Shown: positions 40,403-49,269, counted from the first letter of the stretch. The stretch: 64,000 nt of DNA from Streptomyces sp. SID13031 (GCF_010548305.1 NZ_JAAGLV010000015.1:124001-188000); one strand, 5' to 3'. Notes: generated from the sequence alone by a model not told the origin. A program made the numbers and translations.

Positions 40403-41365
40403 TTACCGGTGTACGGGCGTTGGCTCGGCTTGGCTGCGGTGGTTGGCTGCGACGAGCAGGATTGAGCGAACCGCGACCCAGCCGATCCACAGGGTGACGA
40501 CGGCGAGGATCGCGATCGTCCACAGGTCAAGCAGCGGAGCCTGGGTCGCCGTCAGCCAGTGGATGCCGTAGGTGCCGGCGGCTGCCGTGGTGAAGGTCAT
40601 GGTCCAGAAGGTCAAGGCGAACGGCAGCTTCGCGATGGTCGGGATCAGTGCCACCTGGACCAGCAGGAACAGGATGAACGTGCCCAGCCACGTGTGCTGG
40701 AAGACGTCGGGGTGCCCGTTCAGCGCGAAGTACGCGTTGCCGGCGACCGCCGGTGGCGCGGCGTAGATCGCGAACGTCGCGATCAGCGCGTCCGGAAGGG
40801 CCGGCCGGGTAGCGAGCCTGACGGTGACCCCGGCGCCGATCAGCAGCCACAGCAGTAGCCCGATCCCGAACGACGCGAAGCCGAGCTCGCGCAGCCCGAC
40901 CGTCGCCAGGGCCTGGCCGCCGATGAAGGTGATCGCGACCGTCGGCAGCAGATAGGCCGGGTGGAGCTGGTCGAGTTCGAGACCACCGAGCATCAGCCTG
41001 CGCACGAAGAACGTGGCGAGTGCGGCGGTGATCACGATCATGATCACCACGACCGTCTTGCCGGCGATCGCTGAGTACTGACTCAAGTGTGCCCCGAGCA
41101 ACAGGCCGCTGGCCGGGATCAACGCCACGAACACCCCGAGCACGGGATGGTTCACATCCGAGCGCACCTGCCGCGCAGTACGGGCTCCCAATCCATAGCG
41201 GACCAGGCTGATCACCCAGGCGACGGCCGCGAGGATCCACAAGGCATTCGCCACGCCTGCAGTGATGCCGAGGCTTTCGCTCGCCACCGTCCAGGTGCCG
41301 GCCAGTCCGGACAGACCGAACGCGATCCCGAACAGGGGGAATGGAAATGCTTTACTCGTACCCAT
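40403..41365 (-). CDS. TDT-family (TehA/SLAC1-like) membrane transporter
   Basis: The 320-residue protein has ten predicted helices, beginning FPFPLFGIAFGLSGLAGTW, and the fold pattern of the tellurite-resistance/dicarboxylate transporter family (paired helices forming an anion channel, as in TehA and SLAC1). The motif GLSGLAGTW and the later AFALTFWTMTF-like segment (LPFALTFWTMTFTTAAAG) fit. Likely cargo is a small anion or dicarboxylate. The start ATG 41365 follows GGGAAG on the minus strand. No neighbouring resistance genes. Confidence 0.85.
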   Translation of the reverse strand: MGTSKAFPFPLFGIAFGLSGLAGTWTVASESLGITAGVANALWILAAVAWVISLVRYGLGARTARQVRSDVNHPVLGVFVALIPASGLLLGAHLSQYSAIAGKTVVVIMIVITAALATFFVRRLMLGGLELDQLHPAYLLPTVAITFIGGQALATVGLRELGFASFGIGLLLWLLIGAGVTVRLATRPALPDALIATFAIYAAPPAVAGNAYFALNGHPDVFQHTWLGTFILFLLVQVALIPTIAKLPFALTFWTMTFTTAAAGTYGIHWLTATQAPLLDLWTIAILAVVTLWIGWVAVRSILLVAANHRSQAEPTPVHR

Positions 41366-41615
41366 CTCGCGTCTTCCCTTTCGCGTGAAACGACCAATCG
41401 CTTCAGCTCAGCATGTCGACCGGGGCGGGTATTCCGAACTTGCTGAAAGGTTTTCGCTACCAGCTTGAAGGTTGCGGCTATAACGGCAGCTTCGCGTACT
41501 CGGGATCAGGGGCCTCCGGCAACGAAGTACGGAAGGCGAGTCGCCGCCGCGAAGTTGTCCACAGGGAGCGGCGACCGGGCTCGCGGTCGGAGCCGCAAAC
41601 CGGTTGAATGTCGGG

Positions 41616-42272
41616 GTGTCCGTTTACGAGTTGCTCGGCAAACTGCCCGATATCGACCAGGTCCGCCGGACCAGTCGCGCCCTCGCCATGCTCGACGCCG
41701 TGCTCAGCCCGGAGCCCGAGTATCGCGTCTACACCTTCGATTCACGCTGGTCGCCGACCGATGAGGCGGCGCTGATGCGCAGCGGCATGGGGGACGACTA
41801 CTCGATCGTCTTCTCGCCCGCCGGCGCCATCGGCCAGGGGTTCGATCACGAGTCGCCGATCTCACCCTGGCAACCCCAGTTGAGTGGCACCTGGCCGGGC
41901 CTCTTCATCGGCGTTCCCGACGAGCTGGCGCCGGCGCTGGACGAGTCAGCCTTCACCGACGACCAGGGCAATCGCAACGTGACCGTTTGCTTCTGGCGCA
42001 CTCCGGTGGACGAGCGCTGGCAGTGCGGGCCGGTCGAAGGAGTCGAGAAGGATGGCGCCGACTGGCTGTTCAATCTGATCGCCGACGGGCGCCCCGAGGC
42101 CTACCTGACCTTCGCCGAGCACTACTACGACATCGCGCTGGAGCTTGACGCCATCCGTCACGTCTACGCGCTGATGCCTCTCACCGAGGAGCTCGTCACG
42201 GCGCTGAACCCGGAAGTCCTGCTCAAGGACCTCAAGGACGACATCGCCGAGATCGGCTACCCGCGCCCCTGA
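41616..42272 (+). CDS. Conserved hypothetical protein, 218 aa
   Basis: I do not recognise a named family. The acidic soluble protein opens SVYELLGKLPDIDQVRRTSR and has aromatic-rich blocks: YRVYTFDSRWSPTDEAALMR, SPISPWQPQLSGTWPGLF and VTVCFWRTPVDERWQC, ending IAEIGYPRP. No signal or membrane segment. The start GTG 41616 leaves a compact N-terminus; TTG 41604 is in frame and possible. The composition and regular length resemble immunity-type (SMI1/SUKH-like) proteins, but I cannot confirm that and no toxin gene is adjacent. Confidence 0.75.
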   Translation: MSVYELLGKLPDIDQVRRTSRALAMLDAVLSPEPEYRVYTFDSRWSPTDEAALMRSGMGDDYSIVFSPAGAIGQGFDHESPISPWQPQLSGTWPGLFIGVPDELAPALDESAFTDDQGNRNVTVCFWRTPVDERWQCGPVEGVEKDGADWLFNLIADGRPEAYLTFAEHYYDIALELDAIRHVYALMPLTEELVTALNPEVLLKDLKDDIAEIGYPRP

Positions 42273-42290
42273 GCGGCCACCCGGAAATCA

Positions 42291-42312
42291 TTTTGCATCA
42301 ATCGTTCCAAAA
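42291..42312. promoter_or_regulatory. Candidate TetR operator upstream of tetR-MFS pair
   Basis: TTTTG (42291-42295) faces CAAAA (42308-42312), 17 bases centre to centre, and the -35-like TTGCAT is inside. The site ends 18 bases before the regulator start, fitting autoregulation. Confidence 0.4.
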
Positions 42313-42329
42313 CGTGTTACGGTCGTGCC

Positions 42330-42902
42330 ATGGGCCGGCCGAGGAGTTTCGTCGAGGACACCGCGATCGACGCCGCCATGCGCGCGTTCTGGGCCAACGG
42401 CTACGAAGGAACCTCCACTCAGGACCTGTGTGAGGCCACGGGGCTGGGACGCAGCAGCATCTACAACACCTTCGCCGGCAAGCGGGACCTCTTCGAGAAG
42501 GCGCTCGCTCGCTACATCGACCGGAAGACCGCCGCCGCCCTGGAGTTGCTGGCCGGCGACAAGCCGGTGCGGGAGAAGGTTCGCACCCTGCTGTGGTGGG
42601 TGGTGGACTCGGATCCCGCTGACCCGATCGGCTGCCTGGTGGTCAATTCCATGGTCGAGCTCGGTCCGCACGACCCGGTAGCCGCCGACCAGTTGCGCCG
42701 CGACCAGGAGATCCGGCTGGTCGCGCTGGTGGCCGCGATCGAAGCCGGCCGGAGTACCGGGGAGGTCGCCGCGGACAAGGACGCGGAGACCTTGGCCCAG
42801 TTCGTCGTCGCCACCATCAGTGGGATGCGGGTAATGGCTCGCGGCGGCGCCGATCGGCCTGCCCTGGAAGCGATCGCGACTACTGCCCTGACCGCCCTCT
42901 GA
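42330..42902 (+). CDS. TetR-family transcriptional regulator
   Basis: The 190-residue protein has the TetR HTH at residues about 8-55 (AFWANGYEGTSTQDLCEATG, then GRSSIYNTFAGKRDLFEKAL) and a TetR_C-type ligand domain with SNPIGCLVVN-like stretch (DPIGCLVVNSMVEL), typical of the AcrR/YcdC-like group controlling efflux genes. The start ATG 42330. The MFS exporter gene follows 32 bases after its stop in the same direction, so regulator and exporter probably form one autoregulated unit responding to the exported compound. Confidence 0.92.
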   Translation: MGRPRSFVEDTAIDAAMRAFWANGYEGTSTQDLCEATGLGRSSIYNTFAGKRDLFEKALARYIDRKTAAALELLAGDKPVREKVRTLLWWVVDSDPADPIGCLVVNSMVELGPHDPVAADQLRRDQEIRLVALVAAIEAGRSTGEVAADKDAETLAQFVVATISGMRVMARGGADRPALEAIATTALTAL

Positions 42903-42934
42903 CTCGCCGCCTACCGTCAAGGAGACAAGCCCCG

Positions 42935-44134
42935 ATGCCGGCTGCCATCTATGTGCTGGGCCTTGCCATCTTCGCCCAGGGGACCTCGGAGCTGATGCTG
43001 GCCGGCCTGCTGCCGGAGCTGTCATCGGACCTGGGAGTCACCATTCCGGACGCGGGCCTGCTGATCTCGGCCTTCGCGGTCGGGATGCTGGTCGGAGCCC
43101 CGGTGCTGGCAGTCGTCACCCTGCGCTGGAGACGCCGTACCGCGCTACTCGTCTTCCTCGCGATCTTCGCCTTCACCCACGTGATCGGAGCGCTGACGCC
43201 GAACTATCAGTTGCTCGTGGCAACAAGAATCGCCGGCGCCTTCGTCTACGCCGGATTCTGGGCTGTGGCCGCGGTCACCGCCCTGAGCCTGGTCCCGGCC
43301 GACCGACGGGGCCGGGCGATGAGCATCGTGGCGGGAGGACTGAGCCTGGCCACCATCGTCGGTCTACCGGCCGGCACCCTGCTCGGCCAGCAGTTCGGCT
43401 GGCGGGCACCCTTCTGGGCCGTCGCGGCCATGTCGATCAGCGTCATGGCCGCGGTATTCGTGACGATCCCCGGAACGCGGCCGGATCCGGCGGCCAGGCC
43501 ACGCATATCCGCCGAACTTCGCGCTATGGCGAACCCGCGACTGTGGCTCGCCTACTCGACGACGGCTCTGTCGGTCGGCGCCCTACTGGTGGTCTTCAGC
43601 TACCTCGCACCGTTGCTGACCGAGGTCACCGGCTTGTCCTCAGGCTGGGTCCCTGCCGTCCTGGCCCTGTACGGCGTGGGCGCGCTGGCCGGCATCACCA
43701 TCGGTGGCCGCACCTCTGACAGCCGCCCGTTCGGCACCCTCCTGGTGGGGCTCGGCGGCCTGGTCATCCTGTCGGTCGCGCTGGTCTTCTGGGCCGGCCA
43801 GCCGATCGCGGCCGTCGTGCTGATCGTTTCGCTGGGTGGCTTCGGGTTCGCCACGAACCCGGCGGTGAACACTCGGGTGTTCAGCCTGGCCGAGGGTGCG
43901 CCGACTCTGGCCGCGGCCGTGAACGTCTCTGCTTTCAACGTCGGCATCACGGTCGCACCATGGCTCGGTGGCCTGGCGATCGACGCGGGCGCGGGCTATG
44001 CCTCACTCGGCTGGATCGGCGCGGGCATCGGCATCCTTGCTCTGCTGACGGTCGTCGTCGCCCTCCGCACTCCGCCGAAGCCACGCATCGAGCCCGGCAG
44101 AGACCAACTCAGTCCGGCAGCATTGGGACGGTGA
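42935..44134 (+). CDS. MFS exporter, DHA1 (AraJ/Cml-like) family
   Basis: The 399-residue protein has 12 helices. Features of the Cml/AraJ drug exporters are FAQGTSELMLAGLLPELSSD in TM1 and loop 1, TRIAGAFVYAGFWAVAAVTA in TM4, and LVPADRRGRAMSIVAGGLSLA. Homologues export chloramphenicol, sugars or other small molecules. The start ATG 42935 follows AAGGAGAC, a good ribosome site. It is paired with the upstream tetR gene. Its last 26 bases overlap the 3' end of convergent dinB. Confidence 0.9.
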   Translation: MPAAIYVLGLAIFAQGTSELMLAGLLPELSSDLGVTIPDAGLLISAFAVGMLVGAPVLAVVTLRWRRRTALLVFLAIFAFTHVIGALTPNYQLLVATRIAGAFVYAGFWAVAAVTALSLVPADRRGRAMSIVAGGLSLATIVGLPAGTLLGQQFGWRAPFWAVAAMSISVMAAVFVTIPGTRPDPAARPRISAELRAMANPRLWLAYSTTALSVGALLVVFSYLAPLLTEVTGLSSGWVPAVLALYGVGALAGITIGGRTSDSRPFGTLLVGLGGLVILSVALVFWAGQPIAAVVLIVSLGGFGFATNPAVNTRVFSLAEGAPTLAAAVNVSAFNVGITVAPWLGGLAIDAGAGYASLGWIGAGIGILALLTVVVALRTPPKPRIEPGRDQLSPAALGR

Positions 44135-45308
44135 GGCCCTGGTCGCGGCCGAGCAGGACTCCGCGGGTGATGGCGTTGCTGCCGAACTTGTCGCGGACGC
44201 CGTCCAGGGCCGAGTCGAGCTCGTTGTTGGCGGCCTTGTCGAAGGGCAGGGCGAGCTGGACGGTCGACTCGTTCTCCAGATTGCCGACCGAGATACCGAC
44301 CAGGGTGATGCCCTGCTTCTCGATCAGCGGTCGCGCCGTGGCCATCAGCGAGCGCGCGGTGACCAGGATCGCCCGCGTCTGACCAGTTGCCTGAGGCAAC
44401 GTGTGTGACCGGGTCGCCCGGGTGAAGTCGTCGAACCGGAGCCTCAGCGTGACGGTCCGCCCGGCCCGCCCAGCCGACCGCATCCGCCGGGTCACCCGAT
44501 CGACCAGCCCGGCGAGGATCGCGTCGAGCGTCTCCGCCGACTTGGGCGATCGGCCCAGCGCGCGCTGCGACCCGATCGACCGCCGTCGTCGGCCGACCTC
44601 GATCGGCCGTGGATCGCGGTTGTGCGCCAGGGCGTGCAGGTGCCGCCCCGACGCCCGCCCGAGCATCGCGACCAACGCCGCCTCCGGCAGGATCGCGACA
44701 TCCCCGACCGTCGTCAGCCCGCGATTGCGCAACTTCTCGGCGGTCACCGCGCCGACGCCCCAGAGCCGCTCGACCGCCAGCGGATGCAGAAATTCCAGCT
44801 CGCGATCCGGTGGTACCAGCAGCAGCCCGTCGGGCTTGGCGACCCCGCTCGCCACCTTCGCCAGGAACTTCGTCCGGGCGATCCCGACCGTGATCGGCAA
44901 CCCGACCTCGGCCAGTACTTCGGTACGCAGCCGCCGGGCGATCGCCACCGGCGTACCGGCGATCTTGCGCAGCCCGCCGACGTCCAGGAACGCCTCGTCG
45001 ATCGACAACCCCTCGACCAGTGGCGTGGTGTTCTCGAAGACGGCGAAAACGGCCTTTGACGCTTCGGAGTACGCCGACATCCGCGGCTGGACCACGATCG
45101 CCTGGGGACACTGCCGATACGCCTGGCCGCCGTTCATCGCCGTCCGGACGCCGTATGCCTTGGCCTCGTAGCTGCAGGCGAGCACGACGCCGGCGCCGAC
45201 GATCACCGGCCGGCCGCGCAGGCGCGGGTCGTCCCGCTGCTCGACCGACGCGTAGAAAGCGTCCAGGTCGGCATGCAGGATGGTCGCTTCGCCGTCGGGC
45301 ACGAACAT
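44109..45308 (-). CDS. dinB: DNA polymerase IV (Y-family)
   Basis: The 399-residue protein is a full Y-family polymerase. Catalytic acids are D14 (HADLDAFYASVEQ) and D104/E105 (LSIDEAFLDV); ACSYEAKAYGVRTAM is the nucleotide-binding block, and VGIARTKFLAKVAS and the little-finger domain follow. The C-terminus GLTVPMLPD lacks an obvious QLxLF clamp motif, but VQLALPF at about 353-359 can serve as beta-clamp binding site. The ATG at 45308 lies within a perfect SOS box, so LexA should repress it and the mRNA is likely leaderless or nearly so. Confidence 0.95.
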   Translation of the reverse strand: MFVPDGEATILHADLDAFYASVEQRDDPRLRGRPVIVGAGVVLACSYEAKAYGVRTAMNGGQAYRQCPQAIVVQPRMSAYSEASKAVFAVFENTTPLVEGLSIDEAFLDVGGLRKIAGTPVAIARRLRTEVLAEVGLPITVGIARTKFLAKVASGVAKPDGLLLVPPDRELEFLHPLAVERLWGVGAVTAEKLRNRGLTTVGDVAILPEAALVAMLGRASGRHLHALAHNRDPRPIEVGRRRRSIGSQRALGRSPKSAETLDAILAGLVDRVTRRMRSAGRAGRTVTLRLRFDDFTRATRSHTLPQATGQTRAILVTARSLMATARPLIEKQGITLVGISVGNLENESTVQLALPFDKAANNELDSALDGVRDKFGSNAITRGVLLGRDQGLTVPMLPD

Positions 45309-45315
45309 ATGTTCG
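45302..45315 (-). promoter_or_regulatory. LexA SOS box overlapping the dinB start codon
   Basis: CGAACATATGTTCG is a perfect dyad matching the actinobacterial SOS box core (CGAAC-N4-GTTCG). The dinB ATG (45308-45306) is formed by the centre of the box. A possible -10 (TATGCG) is directly upstream on the minus strand. Confidence 0.9.
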
Positions 45316-45389
45316 CATACTCTCGGGCCGGCGGACAGCAGGCGAATAGGGAGAATTCCCGAGGCGCTCCAGTGGTCTGACAGGACAGA

Positions 45390-46622
45390 ATGTGGCTTAT
45401 GGACCTGTCGGCATACCGCGCGCTCTGGCAGACGCGGGGCGTTTTCGCCCTGCTGACCTCGGCTGTCCTCGCCCGGATCCCGGTGATCGCCTCGATGGTG
45501 CCGGTCGCATTCCTGGCCAAGGACGCAGCGGGCAACTTCGGCTGGGCCGGCGTCGTCGCCGGCGCGTACTCCGTCGGTATGGCCGTCGGGGGACCGCTGT
45601 GGTCGCGGCTGGCCGACCGCCGTGGCGGCAAGAGGGTCTTGATAGCTACGGGTATGGCCTGGAGCGTGGCGATGGCTGTCCTCGCTCTGCTGCCGTCAGA
45701 CCAGTACCGCCTGATGCCAGTGATCTCCGGTCTCGCCGGGGCGTTCGTCTCGCCCGTCACTGCGATCCTGCGAGCCTCCTGGCCGCGCGTGGTCCAGGGC
45801 TCGCGCCTGCGGGCGGTCTACGCGCTGGACGCGACCGCGCAAGAGGTGCTGTTCGCGATCGGCCCGATGCTGGGTGCGCTGGTGGTCAGCTTCGCCAGCC
45901 CGCGGGCCGGAGTACTGGGTGCTGCGGTGGGGGCTGCGATTACTGTTTGGTGGTTCGGTCTGCTGCAGTCGCCTGCCGTTCCGCATGACGAGTCGCGAGG
46001 TGCGCGGCTGACGGCTCCGCAGCTGCTCTGGCATCGGTACAGGTTTCCGATGATCCTGTCTTTCGCCTTCTGTGTAACGGCTTTCGCCTCCGTCTCGCTC
46101 GGCATCGTCGCCTTCGCCGACGCACACGGCAACCGGCTGATCGCTGGCGTGCTGGAGACGGTCTGGGCGATCGGCAGCCTCGCCGGCGGCGTACTGGTGG
46201 GTGCCCTGCCCGGCCGTCGCAGGTCGTACGTGTGGCGGCGGGCAGTGCTGGTCTCGGCCGGCATGCTGCTCTGTGTCTTCGCGACCTCGTCGCCTGTCTC
46301 GCTCGGGATCGCGTTGCTGCTCTCGGGGCTCGCACTGGCGCCTACTGTCGGTGCCCTGTACGAGCGGCTCGGTGCGATGACTCCGTCCTCGGTCAAGACC
46401 GAGGTGTTCGGGTGGATGGGCAGTGCGGGCATGGCGGGCGGCGCTGTCGGCTCTGCGGTCGCAGGGCTCGTGGTCGAAGCCTTCGGCGTCCGCTACGTGT
46501 GGGTGATGGCGGCACTCCTCACCCTCGCCGCCGCCGTCTCCCTCCTGCACATCCCGCCACACCTCCCGGTCGACGAGCCGGAGTCGCTCGACCTACAACC
46601 GGTGCCTCAGGAGGCCCTGTAG
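45390..46622 (+). CDS. MFS transporter, unknown substrate
   Basis: The 410-residue protein has 12 helices, with motif A-like SRLADRRGGKRVLIATG between TM2 and TM3 and the matching PGRRRSYVWRRAVL in the second half. It resembles actinobacterial MFS proteins of the YcaD/NarK-like branches that lack a known substrate. The start is ATG 45390 (AGGA four bases before) or ATG 45399. It is divergent from dinB with 81 bases between, so the SOS box could affect it, although it lies on the dinB side. A terminator separates it from lysC. Confidence 0.88.
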   Translation: MWLMDLSAYRALWQTRGVFALLTSAVLARIPVIASMVPVAFLAKDAAGNFGWAGVVAGAYSVGMAVGGPLWSRLADRRGGKRVLIATGMAWSVAMAVLALLPSDQYRLMPVISGLAGAFVSPVTAILRASWPRVVQGSRLRAVYALDATAQEVLFAIGPMLGALVVSFASPRAGVLGAAVGAAITVWWFGLLQSPAVPHDESRGARLTAPQLLWHRYRFPMILSFAFCVTAFASVSLGIVAFADAHGNRLIAGVLETVWAIGSLAGGVLVGALPGRRRSYVWRRAVLVSAGMLLCVFATSSPVSLGIALLLSGLALAPTVGALYERLGAMTPSSVKTEVFGWMGSAGMAGGAVGSAVAGLVVEAFGVRYVWVMAALLTLAAAVSLLHIPPHLPVDEPESLDLQPVPQEAL

Positions 46623-46730
46623 GCGGCAGCCGCCTCCCAGAGCGGTTGAGGCCGGCTGACGGCGAACTCGTCGTCGGGGGGATCGGGCGGAAGGTCTGCG
46701 GTTGGCAGGGCGGGGGGCTGGTGTTCCTCT

Positions 46731-46751
46731 CGGCGGCTCGGCGAGCCGCCG
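46731..46751 (+). terminator. Terminator between MFS gene and lysC
   Basis: CGGCGGCTCG (46731-46740) and CGAGCCGCCG (46742-46751) form a perfect 10-bp dyad. A second smaller dyad AGGCGGC-A-GCCGCCT directly follows the MFS stop (46621-46635). Confidence 0.6.
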
Positions 46752-46826
46752 AACGGGTGGACCAGTCGGTGGTCGGGCCGTAGGCAACGGGGAGATCACG
46801 GCTAGAATGAGGCGAACGACTACGCC

Positions 46827-46844
46827 CCGTGCAGCGCTGCACGG
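46827..46844. promoter_or_regulatory. Perfect 18-bp palindrome in lysC leader
   Basis: CCGTGCAGC-GCTGCACGG is a gapless palindrome 52 bases before the lysC start and about 20 bases after a -10-like TAGAAT (46803-46808). Its position suits an operator or an RNA hairpin in the leader. Confidence 0.5.
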
Positions 46845-46896
46845 CGTACCGCAACCAGCGCAGTATCGCTGGGGATTCAAGCTATGAGGAGACTCT

Positions 46897-48165
46897 GTGG
46901 GACGCGTCGTGCACAAGTACGGCGGTTCTTCGGTCGCTGACGCCGATTGCATCAAGCGCGTGGCCCAACGGATCGTCGCGACTAAGAAGGCCGGGAACGA
47001 CGTCGTCGTGGTGATCTCCGCGATGGGCGACACCACCGATGAACTGATGGACCTGGCCAAGCAGGTCTCACCGCTGCCGCCACCGCGTGAGCTGGACATG
47101 CTGCTCACCTCGGGTGAGCGGATCTCCGCCGCCCTGCTGGCGATGGCGATCGCGAACCTGGGCTACGAGGCCCGGTCGTTCACCGGCTCGCAGGCCGGTG
47201 TGATCACCACCTCGCGGCACGGCAACGCCCGGATCATCGACATCACGCCGGGCCGGATCGAGGAAGCCCTCGGCAAGGGGCACGTCGCGATCGTCGCCGG
47301 TTTCCAGGGGGTCGCGCAGGACACCAAGGACATCACCACGATGGGCCGGGGCGCGTCCGACACCACGGCGGTCGCGCTGGCCGCCGCGCTGGAGGCCGAC
47401 TACTGCGAGATCTACACCGACGTGGACGGCATCTACACCGCGGACCCGCGGATCGTGCCGGCCGCTCGGCAGATCCCGAAGATCTCCTACGAGGAGATGC
47501 TCGAGATGGCTGCCTGCGGTGCGAAAGTCCTGCACCTGCGCTGCGTCGAGTACGCGCGGCGCTACAACGTCCCCGTCCACGTGCGCTCCTCCTTCTCGCA
47601 GAAGGAAGGCACCTGGGTCGTCGATGCGAAGGAATTGAACAACATGGAACAGGCGATCATCTCCGGCGTGGTCCAGGACCGCAACGAGGCCAAGATCACC
47701 GTCGTCGGCGTACCGGACAAGCCCGGAGAGGCGGCCCGGATCTTCGAGACGGTGGCCGGTGCCGAGACCAACATCGACATGATCGTGCAGAACGTGTCGG
47801 CGGTCGCCACCAACCGCACCGACATCTCCTTCACGCTGCCCCGCGTCGACGGCGCCCGGGCGATGTCCGCGCTCGCCCGGCTGAAGGACGAGGTGGGCTA
47901 CGAGCAGTTGCTGTACGACGACCAGATCGGCAAGATCTCGGTGGTCGGTGTCGGAATGCGCTCGCACCCGGGTGTTTCGGCGAAGTTCTTCTCCGCGCTG
48001 GCCGAGGTCGGCGTCAACATCGAGATGATCTCGACATCCGAAATCCGGATCTCGGTCGTCATCGACGAGAACCTGGTGGACGTCGCCGTGACCGCGGCGC
48101 ACACTGCATTCGACCTGGACGACGAGCACACCCAAGCTGTCGTGTACGGAGGAACTGGACGGTGA
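46897..48165 (+). CDS. lysC: Aspartate kinase, alpha subunit
   Basis: The 422-residue enzyme phosphorylates aspartate, the first step to lysine, threonine, methionine and diaminopimelate. The kinase domain has HKYGGSSVAD (6-15), TSGERISAALLAMAI and GRGASDTTAVALAAALEADY; two ACT domains follow from residue about 265 (ITVVGVPDKPGEAARIF; ISVVGVGMRSHPGVSAKFF), giving feedback control by lysine and threonine as in Corynebacterium. The start GTG 46897 follows GAGGAGACTCT. The gene also encodes the beta subunit from an internal start. Its stop overlaps the asd start (GTGA), forming the lysC-asd operon. Confidence 0.97.
   Translation: MGRVVHKYGGSSVADADCIKRVAQRIVATKKAGNDVVVVISAMGDTTDELMDLAKQVSPLPPPRELDMLLTSGERISAALLAMAIANLGYEARSFTGSQAGVITTSRHGNARIIDITPGRIEEALGKGHVAIVAGFQGVAQDTKDITTMGRGASDTTAVALAAALEADYCEIYTDVDGIYTADPRIVPAARQIPKISYEEMLEMAACGAKVLHLRCVEYARRYNVPVHVRSSFSQKEGTWVVDAKELNNMEQAIISGVVQDRNEAKITVVGVPDKPGEAARIFETVAGAETNIDMIVQNVSAVATNRTDISFTLPRVDGARAMSALARLKDEVGYEQLLYDDQIGKISVVGVGMRSHPGVSAKFFSALAEVGVNIEMISTSEIRISVVIDENLVDVAVTAAHTAFDLDDEHTQAVVYGGTGR
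47644..48165 (+). CDS. lysC: Aspartate kinase beta subunit (internal start within lysC)
   Basis: In actinomycetes lysC makes a second, smaller regulatory subunit from an in-frame start. Here ATG 47644 (MEQAIISGVVQDRNEAK) corresponds to the known Corynebacterium beta start (MEEAV...), and AAGGA at 47629-47633 provides a ribosome site. The product would be 173 residues comprising the two ACT domains, which assemble with alpha into the feedback-sensitive enzyme. Existence is inferred from family knowledge plus the visible ribosome site. Confidence 0.75.
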   Translation: MEQAIISGVVQDRNEAKITVVGVPDKPGEAARIFETVAGAETNIDMIVQNVSAVATNRTDISFTLPRVDGARAMSALARLKDEVGYEQLLYDDQIGKISVVGVGMRSHPGVSAKFFSALAEVGVNIEMISTSEIRISVVIDENLVDVAVTAAHTAFDLDDEHTQAVVYGGTGR

Positions 48166-49262
48166 CACCTGTGAGCGCACTCGATCAGACCGAAGACCGC
48201 ACGGGGCTCCCCACGCTGGCGGTGGTCGGCGCGACCGGCGCCGTCGGCACGGTGATGCTGACCCTGCTCTCGACCCGGGAGAACGTCTGGGGCGAGATCC
48301 GCCTGATCGCATCCGAGCGCTCCGCAGGCAAACGGCTGAAGGTCCGCGGCGAGGAGGTCGAGGTCGTCGCGATCAGCGCCGAGGCCTTCGAGGGGATCGA
48401 CGTCGCGATGTTCGACGTACCGGACGAGGTGTCCGCGCACTGGGCGCCGATCGCCGCGTCCAAGGGCGCCGTCGTGGTGGACAACTCCGGCGCCTTCCGG
48501 ATGGACCCCGACGTCCCGCTGGTGGTGCCCGAGGTGAACGCCGAGGCGGCCCGCAACCGGCCGAAGGGGATCATCTCCAACCCCAACTGCACGACGCTGT
48601 CGATGATCGTCGCGATGGGCGCGCTGCACCACCGGTACGAGCTGGAGCAGCTCGTCGTCGCGTCGTACCAGGCGGCCTCCGGGGCTGGTCAGGAAGGCAT
48701 CGACACGCTTTACGACCAGCTGATGAAGGTGGCCGGCAACCGCGAGCTCGGGACCACCCCGGGCGACGTGCGCCGGGTGATCGGCAACGCGCTCGGCCCG
48801 TTCGCGGCGCCGCTGGCGATGAACGTCGTGCCGTGGGCGGGCTCGCTCAAGGAGGACGGCTGGTCCTCGGAGGAGCTCAAGGTCCGCAACGAGTCGCGCA
48901 AGATCCTCAACCTGCCCGACCTGAAGGTCTCCGCGACCTGCGTCCGGGTGCCGGTGATCACGACGCACTCGCTGTCGGTGCACGCCCGCTTCGCCCAGGT
49001 GGTCGACGTCGACGAGGCCCGCGATGTACTGCGGGACGCGCCCGGCGTGCTCGTCTTCGACAACCCGGCCGAGGGGGAGTTCCCGACGCCGGCCGACGTG
49101 GTCGGCACCGACCCGACCTGGGTCGGCCGGATCCGCAAGTCCCTGGACGACCCGCAGGCCCTCGAGCTCTTCGTCTGCGGCGACAACCTGCGCAAGGGCG
49201 CGGCCCTCAACACCGCCCAGATCGCCGAGGTCGTGGCCAAGGAGTTCACCCCGGCCAAGTAG
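48162..49262 (+). CDS. asd: Aspartate-semialdehyde dehydrogenase
   Basis: The 366-residue enzyme reduces aspartyl phosphate to the semialdehyde with NADPH. The cofactor motif GATGAVG is at 23-29, the catalytic cysteine at C143 in SNPNCTTLSM, and the substrate histidine in VHARFAQVV. SGAGQEGIDTLYDQL also fits the actinobacterial type. The start GTG 48162 overlaps the lysC stop by four bases, giving coupled translation; GTG 48171 is another in-frame option. A strong terminator follows eight bases after the stop. Confidence 0.97.
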   Translation: MTPVSALDQTEDRTGLPTLAVVGATGAVGTVMLTLLSTRENVWGEIRLIASERSAGKRLKVRGEEVEVVAISAEAFEGIDVAMFDVPDEVSAHWAPIAASKGAVVVDNSGAFRMDPDVPLVVPEVNAEAARNRPKGIISNPNCTTLSMIVAMGALHHRYELEQLVVASYQAASGAGQEGIDTLYDQLMKVAGNRELGTTPGDVRRVIGNALGPFAAPLAMNVVPWAGSLKEDGWSSEELKVRNESRKILNLPDLKVSATCVRVPVITTHSLSVHARFAQVVDVDEARDVLRDAPGVLVFDNPAEGEFPTPADVVGTDPTWVGRIRKSLDDPQALELFVCGDNLRKGAALNTAQIAEVVAKEFTPAK

Positions 49263-49269
49263 ATTCTTC

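Noticed and set aside
46623..46896. Lysine riboswitch upstream of lysC
   Set aside because: The region lacks the conserved lysine-riboswitch core; only terminator dyads and a palindrome are visible.
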